Source of the DNA: a virus
IMG/VR virus record: IMGVR_UViG_3300028889_000021
Coordinates: 1 to 30,726 of that record
DNA length: 30,726 nt
Strand: one strand, 5' to 3'
The notes below the pieces were generated by a model, which saw only the letters and a list, made by a program, of their open reading frames with translations, had not been told where the DNA came from and did not search any database. A program made the position numbers and the translations under genes. Below, one piece after another: positions 19,716-25,167 of this stretch. The stretch's first letter is position 1; each line of letters begins with the position of its first letter.

Positions 19716-19860
19716 TGAGCTGATGGCCATCTACTCGGCCGTCTACGACGAGGCATACTACGGCGACGACGAGGTGGTGTACGGCAACGGCGACTACGCT
19801 GTCGCCCTAAGGAAGGGGCTGGCCAAGCTTGAGGACGAAGCGAAGAGGCGAGGACTCTGA
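19699..19860 (+). CDS. Small acidic protein of unknown function (53 aa)
   Basis: ATG 19699 lies inside the end of the previous gene behind AGGAAG. The product (MDLSNDELMAIYSAVYDEAY) is acidic, tyrosine-rich and mainly helical, with a basic end (AKLEDEAKRRGL). It overlaps the start of the primase zinc-domain frame. No family is recognised. Confidence 0.65.
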   Translation: MDLSNDELMAIYSAVYDEAYYGDDEVVYGNGDYAVALRKGLAKLEDEAKRRGL

Positions 19861-20230
19861 TCGAGAGTTCCCGACCTACCCCATCGGACCCATCCTGGAG
19901 TCATACGGTGGACAGCCTGTGGTTGAGGGACTCGGATGGAAGCCCTACCGCTGCCCGTTCCACAACGACCGAGACGCCTCCGGCTCGGTCAACACGCAGA
20001 AGCAAGTCTTCAACTGCCACGCAGCGGACTGCCCGAAAGGGAACGCTGTCCAAGTCCTGATGCAATGGGAGAGACTCAACTACCGTGAAGCTGTCGAAAG
20101 AGCAGAGACAATATCTGGAGCGAGCGTGGGAAACGTACGCTCCGAATCTGGAAGACGCGGCCGAATGGCTGGAGGGGCGCGGGGTAAGTCTGGAGTTCGC
20201 AGCTTCAAGAGGACTTGGCGTAGTTCGTAG
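19829..20230 (+). CDS. DNA primase, CHC2-type zinc-binding domain (first of two frames)
   Basis: Residues ~20-95 match the zinc-ribbon domain that opens DnaG-type primases: GWKPYRCPFHNDRDASGSVN, then a strand, then FNCHAADCPKG, giving Cys, His, Cys, Cys ligands, followed by NYREAVERAE. The TOPRIM catalytic domain is in another frame starting at 20085. The last ~45 residues (after about 88) overlap that frame and look basic and low-complexity, so they may not be functional. The start TTG 19829 is the only usual start available; GGAAGGGG lies upstream. Confidence 0.75.
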   Translation: MRTKRRGEDSDREFPTYPIGPILESYGGQPVVEGLGWKPYRCPFHNDRDASGSVNTQKQVFNCHAADCPKGNAVQVLMQWERLNYREAVERAETISGASVGNVRSESGRRGRMAGGARGKSGVRSFKRTWRSS

Positions 20231-20732
20231 GCCGCTTCCTGGTCACGAGACCGCTGAAGGCTACCTCGCCATCCCGTACCTCACCAAGGCTGGGCCGGTC
20301 AACTTCAACTTCAGGTGCATCCGTGACCACAACTGCAAAGAGGTCCCGAACCACTCCAAGTACTGGAGGCGCAAGGGATCCGGTGTCAACATCTACGGCG
20401 TGCAATCCATCGCCTGGGCTGACGACTGGATCGTCGTCACCGAGGGAGAGATCGATGCCCTGATCTGGCAGCAGATCGGAGTACCGGCACTCGCGGTGCC
20501 GGGTGCTGAGAACTGGAAGCCCTACTGGGCGAACTTGCTTGAGGACTTCAGTCGTGTATACTTGGCAGAGGACGGCGACAGCGCAGGCAAGGATCTGTGG
20601 ATCGCGATGTCCGAGCACATCGACCAGGGCAACACGATGGTGGTCCGTATGCGGATGCCTGACGGGGAAGACACCAACTCGATGTACTTGAAGAACGGCA
20701 AGGACTACCTGCTGGGAAGGATCAAGAAGTGA
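20085..20732 (+). CDS. DNA primase, TOPRIM catalytic part (second frame)
   Basis: The 215-aa product begins at GTG 20085 inside the zinc-domain frame. Residues ~30-90 match a primase core linker (GYLAIPYLTKAGPVNFNFRC). The TOPRIM domain follows with VVTEGEIDAL, supplying the catalytic Glu, and YLAEDGDSAGK, supplying the DxD-type acidic cluster. It would make RNA primers together with the neighbouring zinc domain and helicase-like ATPase. Possible expression modes are coupled re-initiation or a frameshift near 20085-20130 that joins the two parts. Confidence 0.82.
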   Translation: MKLSKEQRQYLERAWETYAPNLEDAAEWLEGRGVSLEFAASRGLGVVRRPLPGHETAEGYLAIPYLTKAGPVNFNFRCIRDHNCKEVPNHSKYWRRKGSGVNIYGVQSIAWADDWIVVTEGEIDALIWQQIGVPALAVPGAENWKPYWANLLEDFSRVYLAEDGDSAGKDLWIAMSEHIDQGNTMVVRMRMPDGEDTNSMYLKNGKDYLLGRIKK

Positions 20733-20971
20733 GCAGCGTGTTTGTCATCGTCAACGAGTGGGTAGATGACTTGTTGAACACCTCTTCCGAGGTGACCGGC
20801 GGGGTCTACTACACCACCGAGCTGGGCGCCTGGGAGGAGCTGCGCTGTATCGCAGCCAACTACGGCGTCTATCTGCTGGAGGATGAGACGTCCATCCAGC
20901 TCGAAGATCACTCAGACCACCTTCAGTCCGAAGAGTACTACATCCAGGAGTTGACCCCTAGTGGCAATTGA
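20729..20971 (+). CDS. Small acidic protein of unknown function (80 aa)
   Basis: GTG 20729 overlaps the primase stop as GTGA. The product (MSSVFVIVNEWVDDLLNTSS) is acidic and looks like a small alpha/beta protein. The form is that of many actinophage hypothetical proteins between primase and ligase. It overlaps the RNA ligase start by eleven bases. No family is recognised. Confidence 0.7.
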   Translation: MSSVFVIVNEWVDDLLNTSSEVTGGVYYTTELGAWEELRCIAANYGVYLLEDETSIQLEDHSDHLQSEEYYIQELTPSGN

Positions 20972-21605
20972 GTTCCAGGCGTGGCCCAAGACCCCTCGCC
21001 TGTTCCGTGACATCGTCATCACCGAGAAGGTGGACGGCACTAACAGTGCCGTCATTATTCAGGAGTGGCCCGACCGGGCCGAAGCCAGCCCCGAGCGACT
21101 GGCCCTGATCAATCGAGACGGCGTTCTCTACGAGGTTGCTGCCCAGTCCCGTAAGCGGCTGATCACTCCTGGCAAGACCACCGACAACTTCGGGTTCGCC
21201 AAGTTCGTTCAGGAGAACGCCGAGAAGCTGTTCGACCTGTTCGGCCCGGGTCGCCACTTCGGTGAGTGGTGGGGCTCCGGCATCCAGGGTCGGTACGACA
21301 CCAAGAAGCTGACCGGCAAGGGCCTGCGAGGCTTTGCCCTGTTCAACGTCGAGAAGCACGACGGCCTGCATGAATGGTTCCACGACGACCCGAACTACGA
21401 CGTGCTGGTCGAGGCCATGCCGGTCCTGTACCGTGGCCCCTTCTCGGAGCAGGTCATCCGTGATACACTGAAGGAACTGAAGGATAACGGCTCCCTGGTG
21501 GCGCCGTTCAACAAGGCCGAGGGGATCGTGGTGTTCCACACCCAGTCCCGACAGGTCTACAAGTACACCATCGACAACGACGACGCATCGAAGGGAAACA
21601 ACTGA
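20961..21605 (+). CDS. RNA ligase (Rnl2-like nucleotidyltransferase fold)
   Basis: This 214-aa protein carries the covalent nucleotidyltransferase motifs in order. Motif I is KVDGTN (K23 would take AMP), motif III-like GEWWG at 101-105, IIIa GFALFNV (124-130), IV EGIVVF (187-192) and V YKYT (200-203, K201). It lacks a DNA-ligase OB domain, so RNA is the likelier substrate. Such enzymes seal nicked or cut RNA with 5'-phosphate and 3'-OH ends. The link with the RNA elements of this phage is suggestive, although hammerhead products (5'-OH, cyclic phosphate) would need end repair first. The start is GTG 20961. Confidence 0.85.
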   Translation: MAIEFQAWPKTPRLFRDIVITEKVDGTNSAVIIQEWPDRAEASPERLALINRDGVLYEVAAQSRKRLITPGKTTDNFGFAKFVQENAEKLFDLFGPGRHFGEWWGSGIQGRYDTKKLTGKGLRGFALFNVEKHDGLHEWFHDDPNYDVLVEAMPVLYRGPFSEQVIRDTLKELKDNGSLVAPFNKAEGIVVFHTQSRQVYKYTIDNDDASKGNN

Positions 21606-21766
21606 TGGGCAAGAACGACTTACCTTCCTGGGAAGAGATCCCGTACGACCAGTCTGCTTCGGCAGCCGACAAGGCTGCCGAGTTCGAGGCTCAGTGGGAC
21701 TCCAACGGGGGGAACGACGAGCCGGTGGACAACAACCCGTACTCGAAGGAGAACTTCAACAAGTGA
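21605..21766 (+). CDS. Small acidic protein of unknown function (53 aa)
   Basis: The ATG overlaps the ligase stop as TGATG. The product (MGKNDLPSWEEIPYDQSASA) is acidic, rich in Asn, Asp and Ser, and probably disordered. It may be a coupling or regulatory peptide. No family is recognised. Confidence 0.65.
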   Translation: MGKNDLPSWEEIPYDQSASAADKAAEFEAQWDSNGGNDEPVDNNPYSKENFNK

Positions 21767-21822
21767 ACACCTGTCAGCGCCCTCCCCACTTTCCCCCGCA
21801 CTGTGGGTGTCCGGCCGAGTGA
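21763..21822 (+). CDS. Possible 19-aa Cys/His-rich micropeptide
   Basis: GTG 21763 overlaps the previous stop as GTGA, and its own stop overlaps the next GTG, so it fits exactly into a chain of coupled frames. The peptide MNTCQRPPHFPPHCGCPAE contains three Cys and two His, enough for one metal site. It is otherwise unsupported. Confidence 0.4.
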   Translation: MNTCQRPPHFPPHCGCPAE

Positions 21823-22097
21823 AGGACAAGTTCGGGATCCCGGTCGACGTTGGCGACATCATCGTCAGCGCGGCCGGGAGTACCGGCCGACTCAAGGTCG
21901 GCAAGGTATATCGGTTCGACAAGAATGGCAACCCGTGGATCATTCACGAAGAGCTGAAGTACAACGTCGACAGCGGGAAGTATGAGCCAGGTTGGACTAA
22001 GTCAGAGGCGGGGGCTGGTGTGATTGTGATCGGCTACCCGTCTGGCGATATCCCGAAAACGGTGACCCACTTGATCCATCAGGACTATCCCGAGTGA
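21819..22097 (+). CDS. Protein of unknown function (92 aa)
   Basis: I place the start at GTG 21819, which overlaps the stop of the 19-aa frame as GTGA; GTG 21807 is also in frame. The product (MKDKFGIPVDVGDIIVSAAG) is beta-rich with a lysine-rich core and an SH3-like alternation of strands and turns. A DNA- or RNA-binding small barrel would fit but is not shown. Confidence 0.7.
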   Translation: MKDKFGIPVDVGDIIVSAAGSTGRLKVGKVYRFDKNGNPWIIHEELKYNVDSGKYEPGWTKSEAGAGVIVIGYPSGDIPKTVTHLIHQDYPE

Positions 22098-22561
22098 GAC
22101 CGAGCTGGGATGACTTCTTCCTGGACCTGGCTCAGCTATGGTCCACGATGTCCACGTGCTCCCGCCGTCAGGTGGGGGCCGTGGTCGTCCAAGACAGAAA
22201 GGTGATCGGCAATGGATTCAACGGAGTGGCTAGTCAGAAGCTACACTGTAGTGACGGTGGTTGCCCCAGGGGGCAGCTCAGTTACGAGGACGTACCCGCA
22301 GGAGCCGATTACAATCAGTTCCCCTGTTTCGCCATTCACGCTGAGCACAACGCGATTCTTCAAGCAGGCTTGGCAGCGTGTCGCGGAGCAACTCTTTACG
22401 TCACTGCCATCCCCTGCCAACAGTGCACCAACCTCATCGAGCACGCCGGAATCGAGAGAGTAGTCATGGGGCGCGAGCGAGGCGAAGACCAGCAGACCAC
22501 CGAGGAACCGCAGGAGCACGACGCTCCACACCCGAGCAGCATCGAGGAGGACTGCGAGTGA
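22094..22561 (+). CDS. dCMP deaminase (deoxycytidylate deaminase)
   Basis: This 155-aa enzyme converts dCMP to dUMP for thymidylate synthesis. The zinc site is shown by HAEHNAI (82-88, with the catalytic Glu) and PCQQC (107-111). The extra cysteines at 52 and 57 with the inserted segment CSDGGCPRG match the second zinc-binding region of T4-type dCMP deaminases. The last ~25 residues are acidic and may be disordered. GTG 22094 overlaps the preceding stop. No thymidylate synthase is visible in the window. Confidence 0.9.
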   Translation: MRPSWDDFFLDLAQLWSTMSTCSRRQVGAVVVQDRKVIGNGFNGVASQKLHCSDGGCPRGQLSYEDVPAGADYNQFPCFAIHAEHNAILQAGLAACRGATLYVTAIPCQQCTNLIEHAGIERVVMGRERGEDQQTTEEPQEHDAPHPSSIEEDCE

Positions 22562-22719
22562 TCAGGAACGAAGACGGTACGGTCACCCTTGATGAGGGTG
22601 AGTACAACGACATGATAGACCAGCTTCACTGGCTCGGCTGCCTTGAGGATGCCGGTGTCGACAACTGGTCTGGCTACGACTACGCGATCGAGCTGAAGTA
22701 CGAGGGGCTCAACGAGTGA
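22558..22719 (+). CDS. Small acidic protein of unknown function (53 aa)
   Basis: GTG 22558 overlaps the deaminase stop as GTGA. The product (MIRNEDGTVTLDEGEYNDMI) is acidic, with a beta hairpin-like start and a helical end. It overlaps the following GTG in the same way. No family is recognised. Confidence 0.7.
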   Translation: MIRNEDGTVTLDEGEYNDMIDQLHWLGCLEDAGVDNWSGYDYAIELKYEGLNE

Positions 22720-22949
22720 ACGGTCTCGGCACGATCCACACCAACGAAGACACGTACCGCAAGGAGTGGGCGGCCCTCACCGGCCGCCGAGAGTCGGAGA
22801 TCTACATCCCGGCAGGTTTGCGGGCAACTCAGAAGGGGGATAATATGGGTAACGAGCAGGACGACACCTGGTGCCAGAGCACCGAAGAGAACCCGAACGA
22901 GACGTACGAGCAGGAGGTCATCGTTGTCCAGTCCGACACCGACGACTGA
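22716..22949 (+). CDS. Small acidic protein of unknown function (77 aa)
   Basis: GTG 22716 overlaps the previous stop as GTGA. The first ~40 residues are mixed, the last 30 (NEQDDTWCQSTEENPNETYE) are acidic and probably disordered. An internal ATG at 22844 behind AAGGGGG might give a shorter product of only the acidic part. No family is recognised. Confidence 0.68.
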   Translation: MNGLGTIHTNEDTYRKEWAALTGRRESEIYIPAGLRATQKGDNMGNEQDDTWCQSTEENPNETYEQEVIVVQSDTDD

Positions 22950-23015
22950 GCCCAACCCCCAGCCGAGGCCGTTAGACCGGCCCACCGGACCCGGAAAGGA
23001 CAAGCCGCAGCCGCC

Positions 23016-23111
23016 ATGGAATTCCTGACAGCGTGGTACGCACACTGGGGCTGGCTGTGGATGATCGTCGGCCTTCTGGGATTCGTCGTGATAGAATGGA
23101 TCAACTCGTGA
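23016..23111 (+). CDS. Tiny membrane peptide (31 aa)
   Basis: ATG 23016 (MEFLTAWYAHWGWLWMIVGL) encodes a Trp-rich single membrane helix. GGAAAGGA lies ~17 bases upstream, rather far, so initiation may be weak. The stop overlaps the next GTG. It is probably an inner-membrane peptide; the function is unknown. Confidence 0.6.
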   Translation: MEFLTAWYAHWGWLWMIVGLLGFVVIEWINS

Positions 23112-23176
23112 CCACACCTCCCGGACCTACACCGCCCATCGAGAAGCCTGCACCCAAGGAGCCCAAGAATGACTGA
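23108..23176 (+). CDS. Possible 22-aa proline-rich peptide
   Basis: GTG 23108 overlaps the membrane-peptide stop as GTGA, and the frame ends inside the start of the next gene. The peptide (MTTPPGPTPPIEKPAPKEPK) is one-third proline and disordered. It might continue the membrane peptide functionally as a tail made by re-initiation. Confidence 0.4.
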   Translation: MTTPPGPTPPIEKPAPKEPKND

Positions 23177-23420
23177 GTTCATCAACACCGAGGTCGACGA
23201 GACTGTTGACCCTTCGATGGTTATGACCTTCAAGACCCTCGACGGCGGCACTGTTGCGGTGACTGTCACTGTGTCCACCGAGGGTGACCTTCGCGACGTC
23301 TGGGACGATCTGTCCGACGTGTCTCAGCGTGAGGCGCTGCACCAGTTCGCCGGTGAGATGTTCCAGCAGATCTCCCGCCCGTCCCTTCCGTCCACCCTGG
23401 ACGAACTTCTGGGGCTGTGA
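23169..23420 (+). CDS. Protein of unknown function (83 aa)
   Basis: ATG 23169, behind AAGGAGCC, gives MTEFINTEVDETVDPSMVMT, a beta-rich N-terminal half (a repeated TVAVTVTVSTEGDL pattern) and a helical C-terminal half. It is followed by a UUCG-capped terminator-like hairpin, so it closes a transcription segment. No family is recognised. Confidence 0.75.
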   Translation: MTEFINTEVDETVDPSMVMTFKTLDGGTVAVTVTVSTEGDLRDVWDDLSDVSQREALHQFAGEMFQQISRPSLPSTLDELLGL

Positions 23421-23436
23421 GGCACGTCCGAGTAAC

Positions 23437-23458
23437 GAGGGCCCCTTCGGGGGCCCTC
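23437..23458 (+). terminator. UUCG-capped terminator-like hairpin
   Basis: GAGGGCCCC and GGGGCCCTC form 9 perfect pairs around TTCG, followed by a weak pyrimidine tract TCCTTTC. It lies between two plus-strand genes and may cause partial termination. Confidence 0.65.
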
Positions 23459-23483
23459 TCCTTTCGAATAGAGGAGCACGAGC

Positions 23484-23720
23484 ATGCAGGTCGTAGAGAC
23501 CGAACCGAAGTTCAAGCCGGTTCAGATCACACTGGAGAGTCAGTTCGAGGTGGACGTCCTCCTGGCGGCCCTGGCGAGGGTCGTGGGCAACAGCGTGGAT
23601 GACAAGGTCATCTTCAATCTGTACCAGGAGCTGGGTGGTAACACCCGGCGAGGCAAGAGCGACTTCCCGCTCAACACGCAGGGTCAGATCACTCTCTTCA
23701 AGCGGCTGGAGGCTTTCTGA
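23484..23720 (+). CDS. Protein of unknown function (78 aa)
   Basis: ATG 23484 follows GAGGAGC. The product (MQVVETEPKFKPVQITLESQ) has a strand followed by a helix, FEVDVLLAALARVV, and resembles small phage proteins of the kind QITLESQFEVDVLLAAL seen near the end of early operons. Its function is not known. It is coupled to the next gene by a TGATG overlap. Confidence 0.75.
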   Translation: MQVVETEPKFKPVQITLESQFEVDVLLAALARVVGNSVDDKVIFNLYQELGGNTRRGKSDFPLNTQGQITLFKRLEAF

Positions 23721-23905
23721 TGGGCAAGAAGTACGACGCATGGCAGGATGCCCGTGAGGCTGGCCGTCAGGCCGAGATGCGGGTGACCGACGTTCAGGGT
23801 GGCAGCACCGAGCAGGCCCTGAACGAGGCGTACACCAACGCCGACCAGGCTCGGGACAACGAGGCGTTCCTGTACAACGAGTGGCGGGACGACCCGACCG
23901 GCTGA
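23720..23905 (+). CDS. Small charged helical protein (61 aa)
   Basis: The ATG overlaps the previous stop (TGATG). The product (MGKKYDAWQDAREAGRQAEM) is charged, rich in Ala, Asp, Glu and Arg, and predicted helical. It is the last gene before the bidirectional terminator. No family is recognised. Confidence 0.7.
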   Translation: MGKKYDAWQDAREAGRQAEMRVTDVQGGSTEQALNEAYTNADQARDNEAFLYNEWRDDPTG

Positions 23906-23915
23906 GGCTAGACAC

Positions 23916-23954
23916 AAAAAAAGGCGGGGCCCCGAAGGGCCCCGCTTTCTTCTT
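23916..23954. terminator. Bidirectional intrinsic terminator between convergent operons
   Basis: GCGGGGCCC (23924-23932) pairs with GGGCCCCGC (23937-23945) around CGAA. Seven A precede it (a U-run for the leftward transcript) and TTTCTTCTT follows it (a U-rich tail for the rightward one). It lies between the convergent early and late operons. Confidence 0.92.
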
Positions 23955-23956
23955 GC

Positions 23957-24133
23957 TTACTTCCGACCGAGGAAGTTGACCAGGCTAGCCTTGACCAGCG
24001 TGAGGGCCGCAGCCCCGCCAGCGATCACAGCATCCTTGGCTGTGCTCAGGTCGGCGACGCTGAACACCGCGAGGAACGCGACAGCAAACGTAGCTGCTGT
24101 CCGCTCCAGTACGTCCTTAGTGGACTCACTCAC
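23957..24133 (-). CDS. Small holin
   Basis: This 58-aa protein (MSESTKDVLERTAATFAVAF) has two hydrophobic segments, about 11-27 (AATFAVAFLAVFSVADL) and 33-50 (AVIAGGAAALTLVKASL), and a basic end, NFLGRK. Size, topology and the repeated Ala-rich helices match small r1t-type holins, which open the membrane for the endolysin. It is the last gene of the leftward operon, and GTG 24133 overlaps the preceding stop. The endolysin itself lies elsewhere, at 2470-3249. Confidence 0.82.
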   Translation of the reverse strand: MSESTKDVLERTAATFAVAFLAVFSVADLSTAKDAVIAGGAAALTLVKASLVNFLGRK

Positions 24134-24282
24134 TTCTTCTTCACTCTCCCCTTGATAGGCTTCGCTGCCCGGCTGGGCAACGCGTTACCTCTGCCTGCCC
24201 GAGGGGCAACAGAGGAACCCTTAGAGAACTTCCTAGTAGCCGGGGTCCTAGCCCCGGCTCCCGACTTGCTGTACGAAGGCAT
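24130..24282 (-). CDS. Small basic protein (50 aa)
   Basis: The start ATG 24282 follows AAGGGGAT. The product (MPSYSKSGAGARTPATRKFS) is very basic, rich in Lys, Arg, Ser, Ala and Gly, and disordered; it ends in KGRVKKK. It may bind nucleic acid or the cell surface. The stop overlaps the holin GTG. Its start abuts, base to base, that of an opposite-strand gene. Confidence 0.65.
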   Translation of the reverse strand: MPSYSKSGAGARTPATRKFSKGSSVAPRAGRGNALPSRAAKPIKGRVKKK

Positions 24283-24546
24283 GTGATCCCCTTGCTCGAA
24301 GATATTTTGCTGAGGGTCATCGAGTCCATCCGGGAGGATGGAGTTCAGGAGACCCGAGAAATCATAGGCAGAGGGCGGACGCTCACAGGCGAGCCGCCCC
24401 TCGTCATCGGTCTAGCTCGCTTCCAGTCCTACCGTGCTCGCACTCAAGCGGCGTTGGTTCAGGAGCTGGTCGACTACATCGACGACGCTCAGTTGAACGT
24501 CGTGCACTTCAAGGTGCTCGACGACAGTCAGGTGCTGGTCTGGTAG
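24283..24546 (+). CDS. Orphan plus-strand gene inside the late operon (87 aa)
   Basis: This frame is on the opposite strand to its neighbours, but its codon use and protein (MIPLLEDILLRVIESIREDG) are like real genes: helical, with an acidic C-terminal half, QELVDYIDDAQLNVVHFKV. Start candidates are GTG 24283 (GAAGG nearby) and TTG 24292. It may be a late acquisition or an independently expressed small gene. No family is recognised; the minus-strand frame opposite it looks random. Confidence 0.55.
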   Translation: MIPLLEDILLRVIESIREDGVQETREIIGRGRTLTGEPPLVIGLARFQSYRARTQAALVQELVDYIDDAQLNVVHFKVLDDSQVLVW

Positions 24547-24580
24547 GGCGTCGCCGAAGGCTAGCCCAAGAAGGCACAGC

Positions 24581-24850
24581 TTACGCTGTGCCGTAGCGGT
24601 CACGCAGGCGTTGTATCGCCTGCGCTGTCTCCAGTGTGACAGTGCCAGTAGCCGGTATGCCCAGTGCATACTGTAGGCCCTTGAGGTGGTTGACGGTGTT
24701 CTCGTCCATCACGCCAGTCTCGGGTACCGACAGTGTGCGCTGAATATCCCGGATAGTGTCAGCGTCGTACACCTGGTGCGGACTCAACGGCTGCTGCTTG
24801 TACCACGATGGAACCGTGTCCGGTATGTCGTGGCTCAGGTGGTCTGTCAT
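24581..24850 (-). CDS. Peptidoglycan-binding-like lysis accessory protein (89 aa)
   Basis: The C-terminal part shows the PG_binding_1-like pattern twice: IQRTLSVPETGVMDENTV and LQYALGIPATGTVTLETAQA, each followed by an alpha-helix (AIQRLRDRYG). No catalytic domain or signal peptide is present. It is probably a cell-wall-targeting helper or virion-associated protein in the lysis region. Its start overlaps the end of the upstream coiled-coil gene. Confidence 0.65.
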   Translation of the reverse strand: MTDHLSHDIPDTVPSWYKQQPLSPHQVYDADTIRDIQRTLSVPETGVMDENTVNHLKGLQYALGIPATGTVTLETAQAIQRLRDRYGTA

Positions 24851-25158
24851 GCGTCCACCTTATCAGCAATCCGCTCGACGATGGTCCTTACGCCCTTCAC
24901 CTCTTCGTGAACGGCCGCCACCTCCGCCCGCTGGGTCACCATGTCTTCGAGCACGCCGATCCTGCCTTGCAGGTCGGCCAGCTTCTCATCCTTTATGCGA
25001 CCCTGTCGTTCTAGCTCTGCTACAGCCACCTGCAACAGCTCTACGGTTGACACCGCAGTCTGCTGAGCCTGGTTGTTGCCTAGCTTCTTGCCCCCAAAGA
25101 AGCCGCCGGTCACACCGGCGGCCCCTGTCAGTATCGTGATGATCGCGTCAGCGTCCAT
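24847..25158 (-). CDS. Membrane-anchored coiled-coil protein, possible second holin or spanin-like
   Basis: ATG 25158 has AAGGGG five bases upstream; the GTG two codons earlier is less well served. The N-terminal ~28 residues form one hydrophobic segment (AIITILTGAAGVTGGFFGGK). A long charged coiled coil follows, about 40-103 (ELERQGRIKDEKLADLQGRI). Such topology occurs in phage lysis helpers and tape-like proteins. Location next to the holin and the wall-binding gene supports a lysis function, which is not proven. Confidence 0.65.
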   Translation of the reverse strand: MDADAIITILTGAAGVTGGFFGGKKLGNNQAQQTAVSTVELLQVAVAELERQGRIKDEKLADLQGRIGVLEDMVTQRAEVAAVHEEVKGVRTIVERIADKVDA

Positions 25159-25167
25159 CCCCACCCC

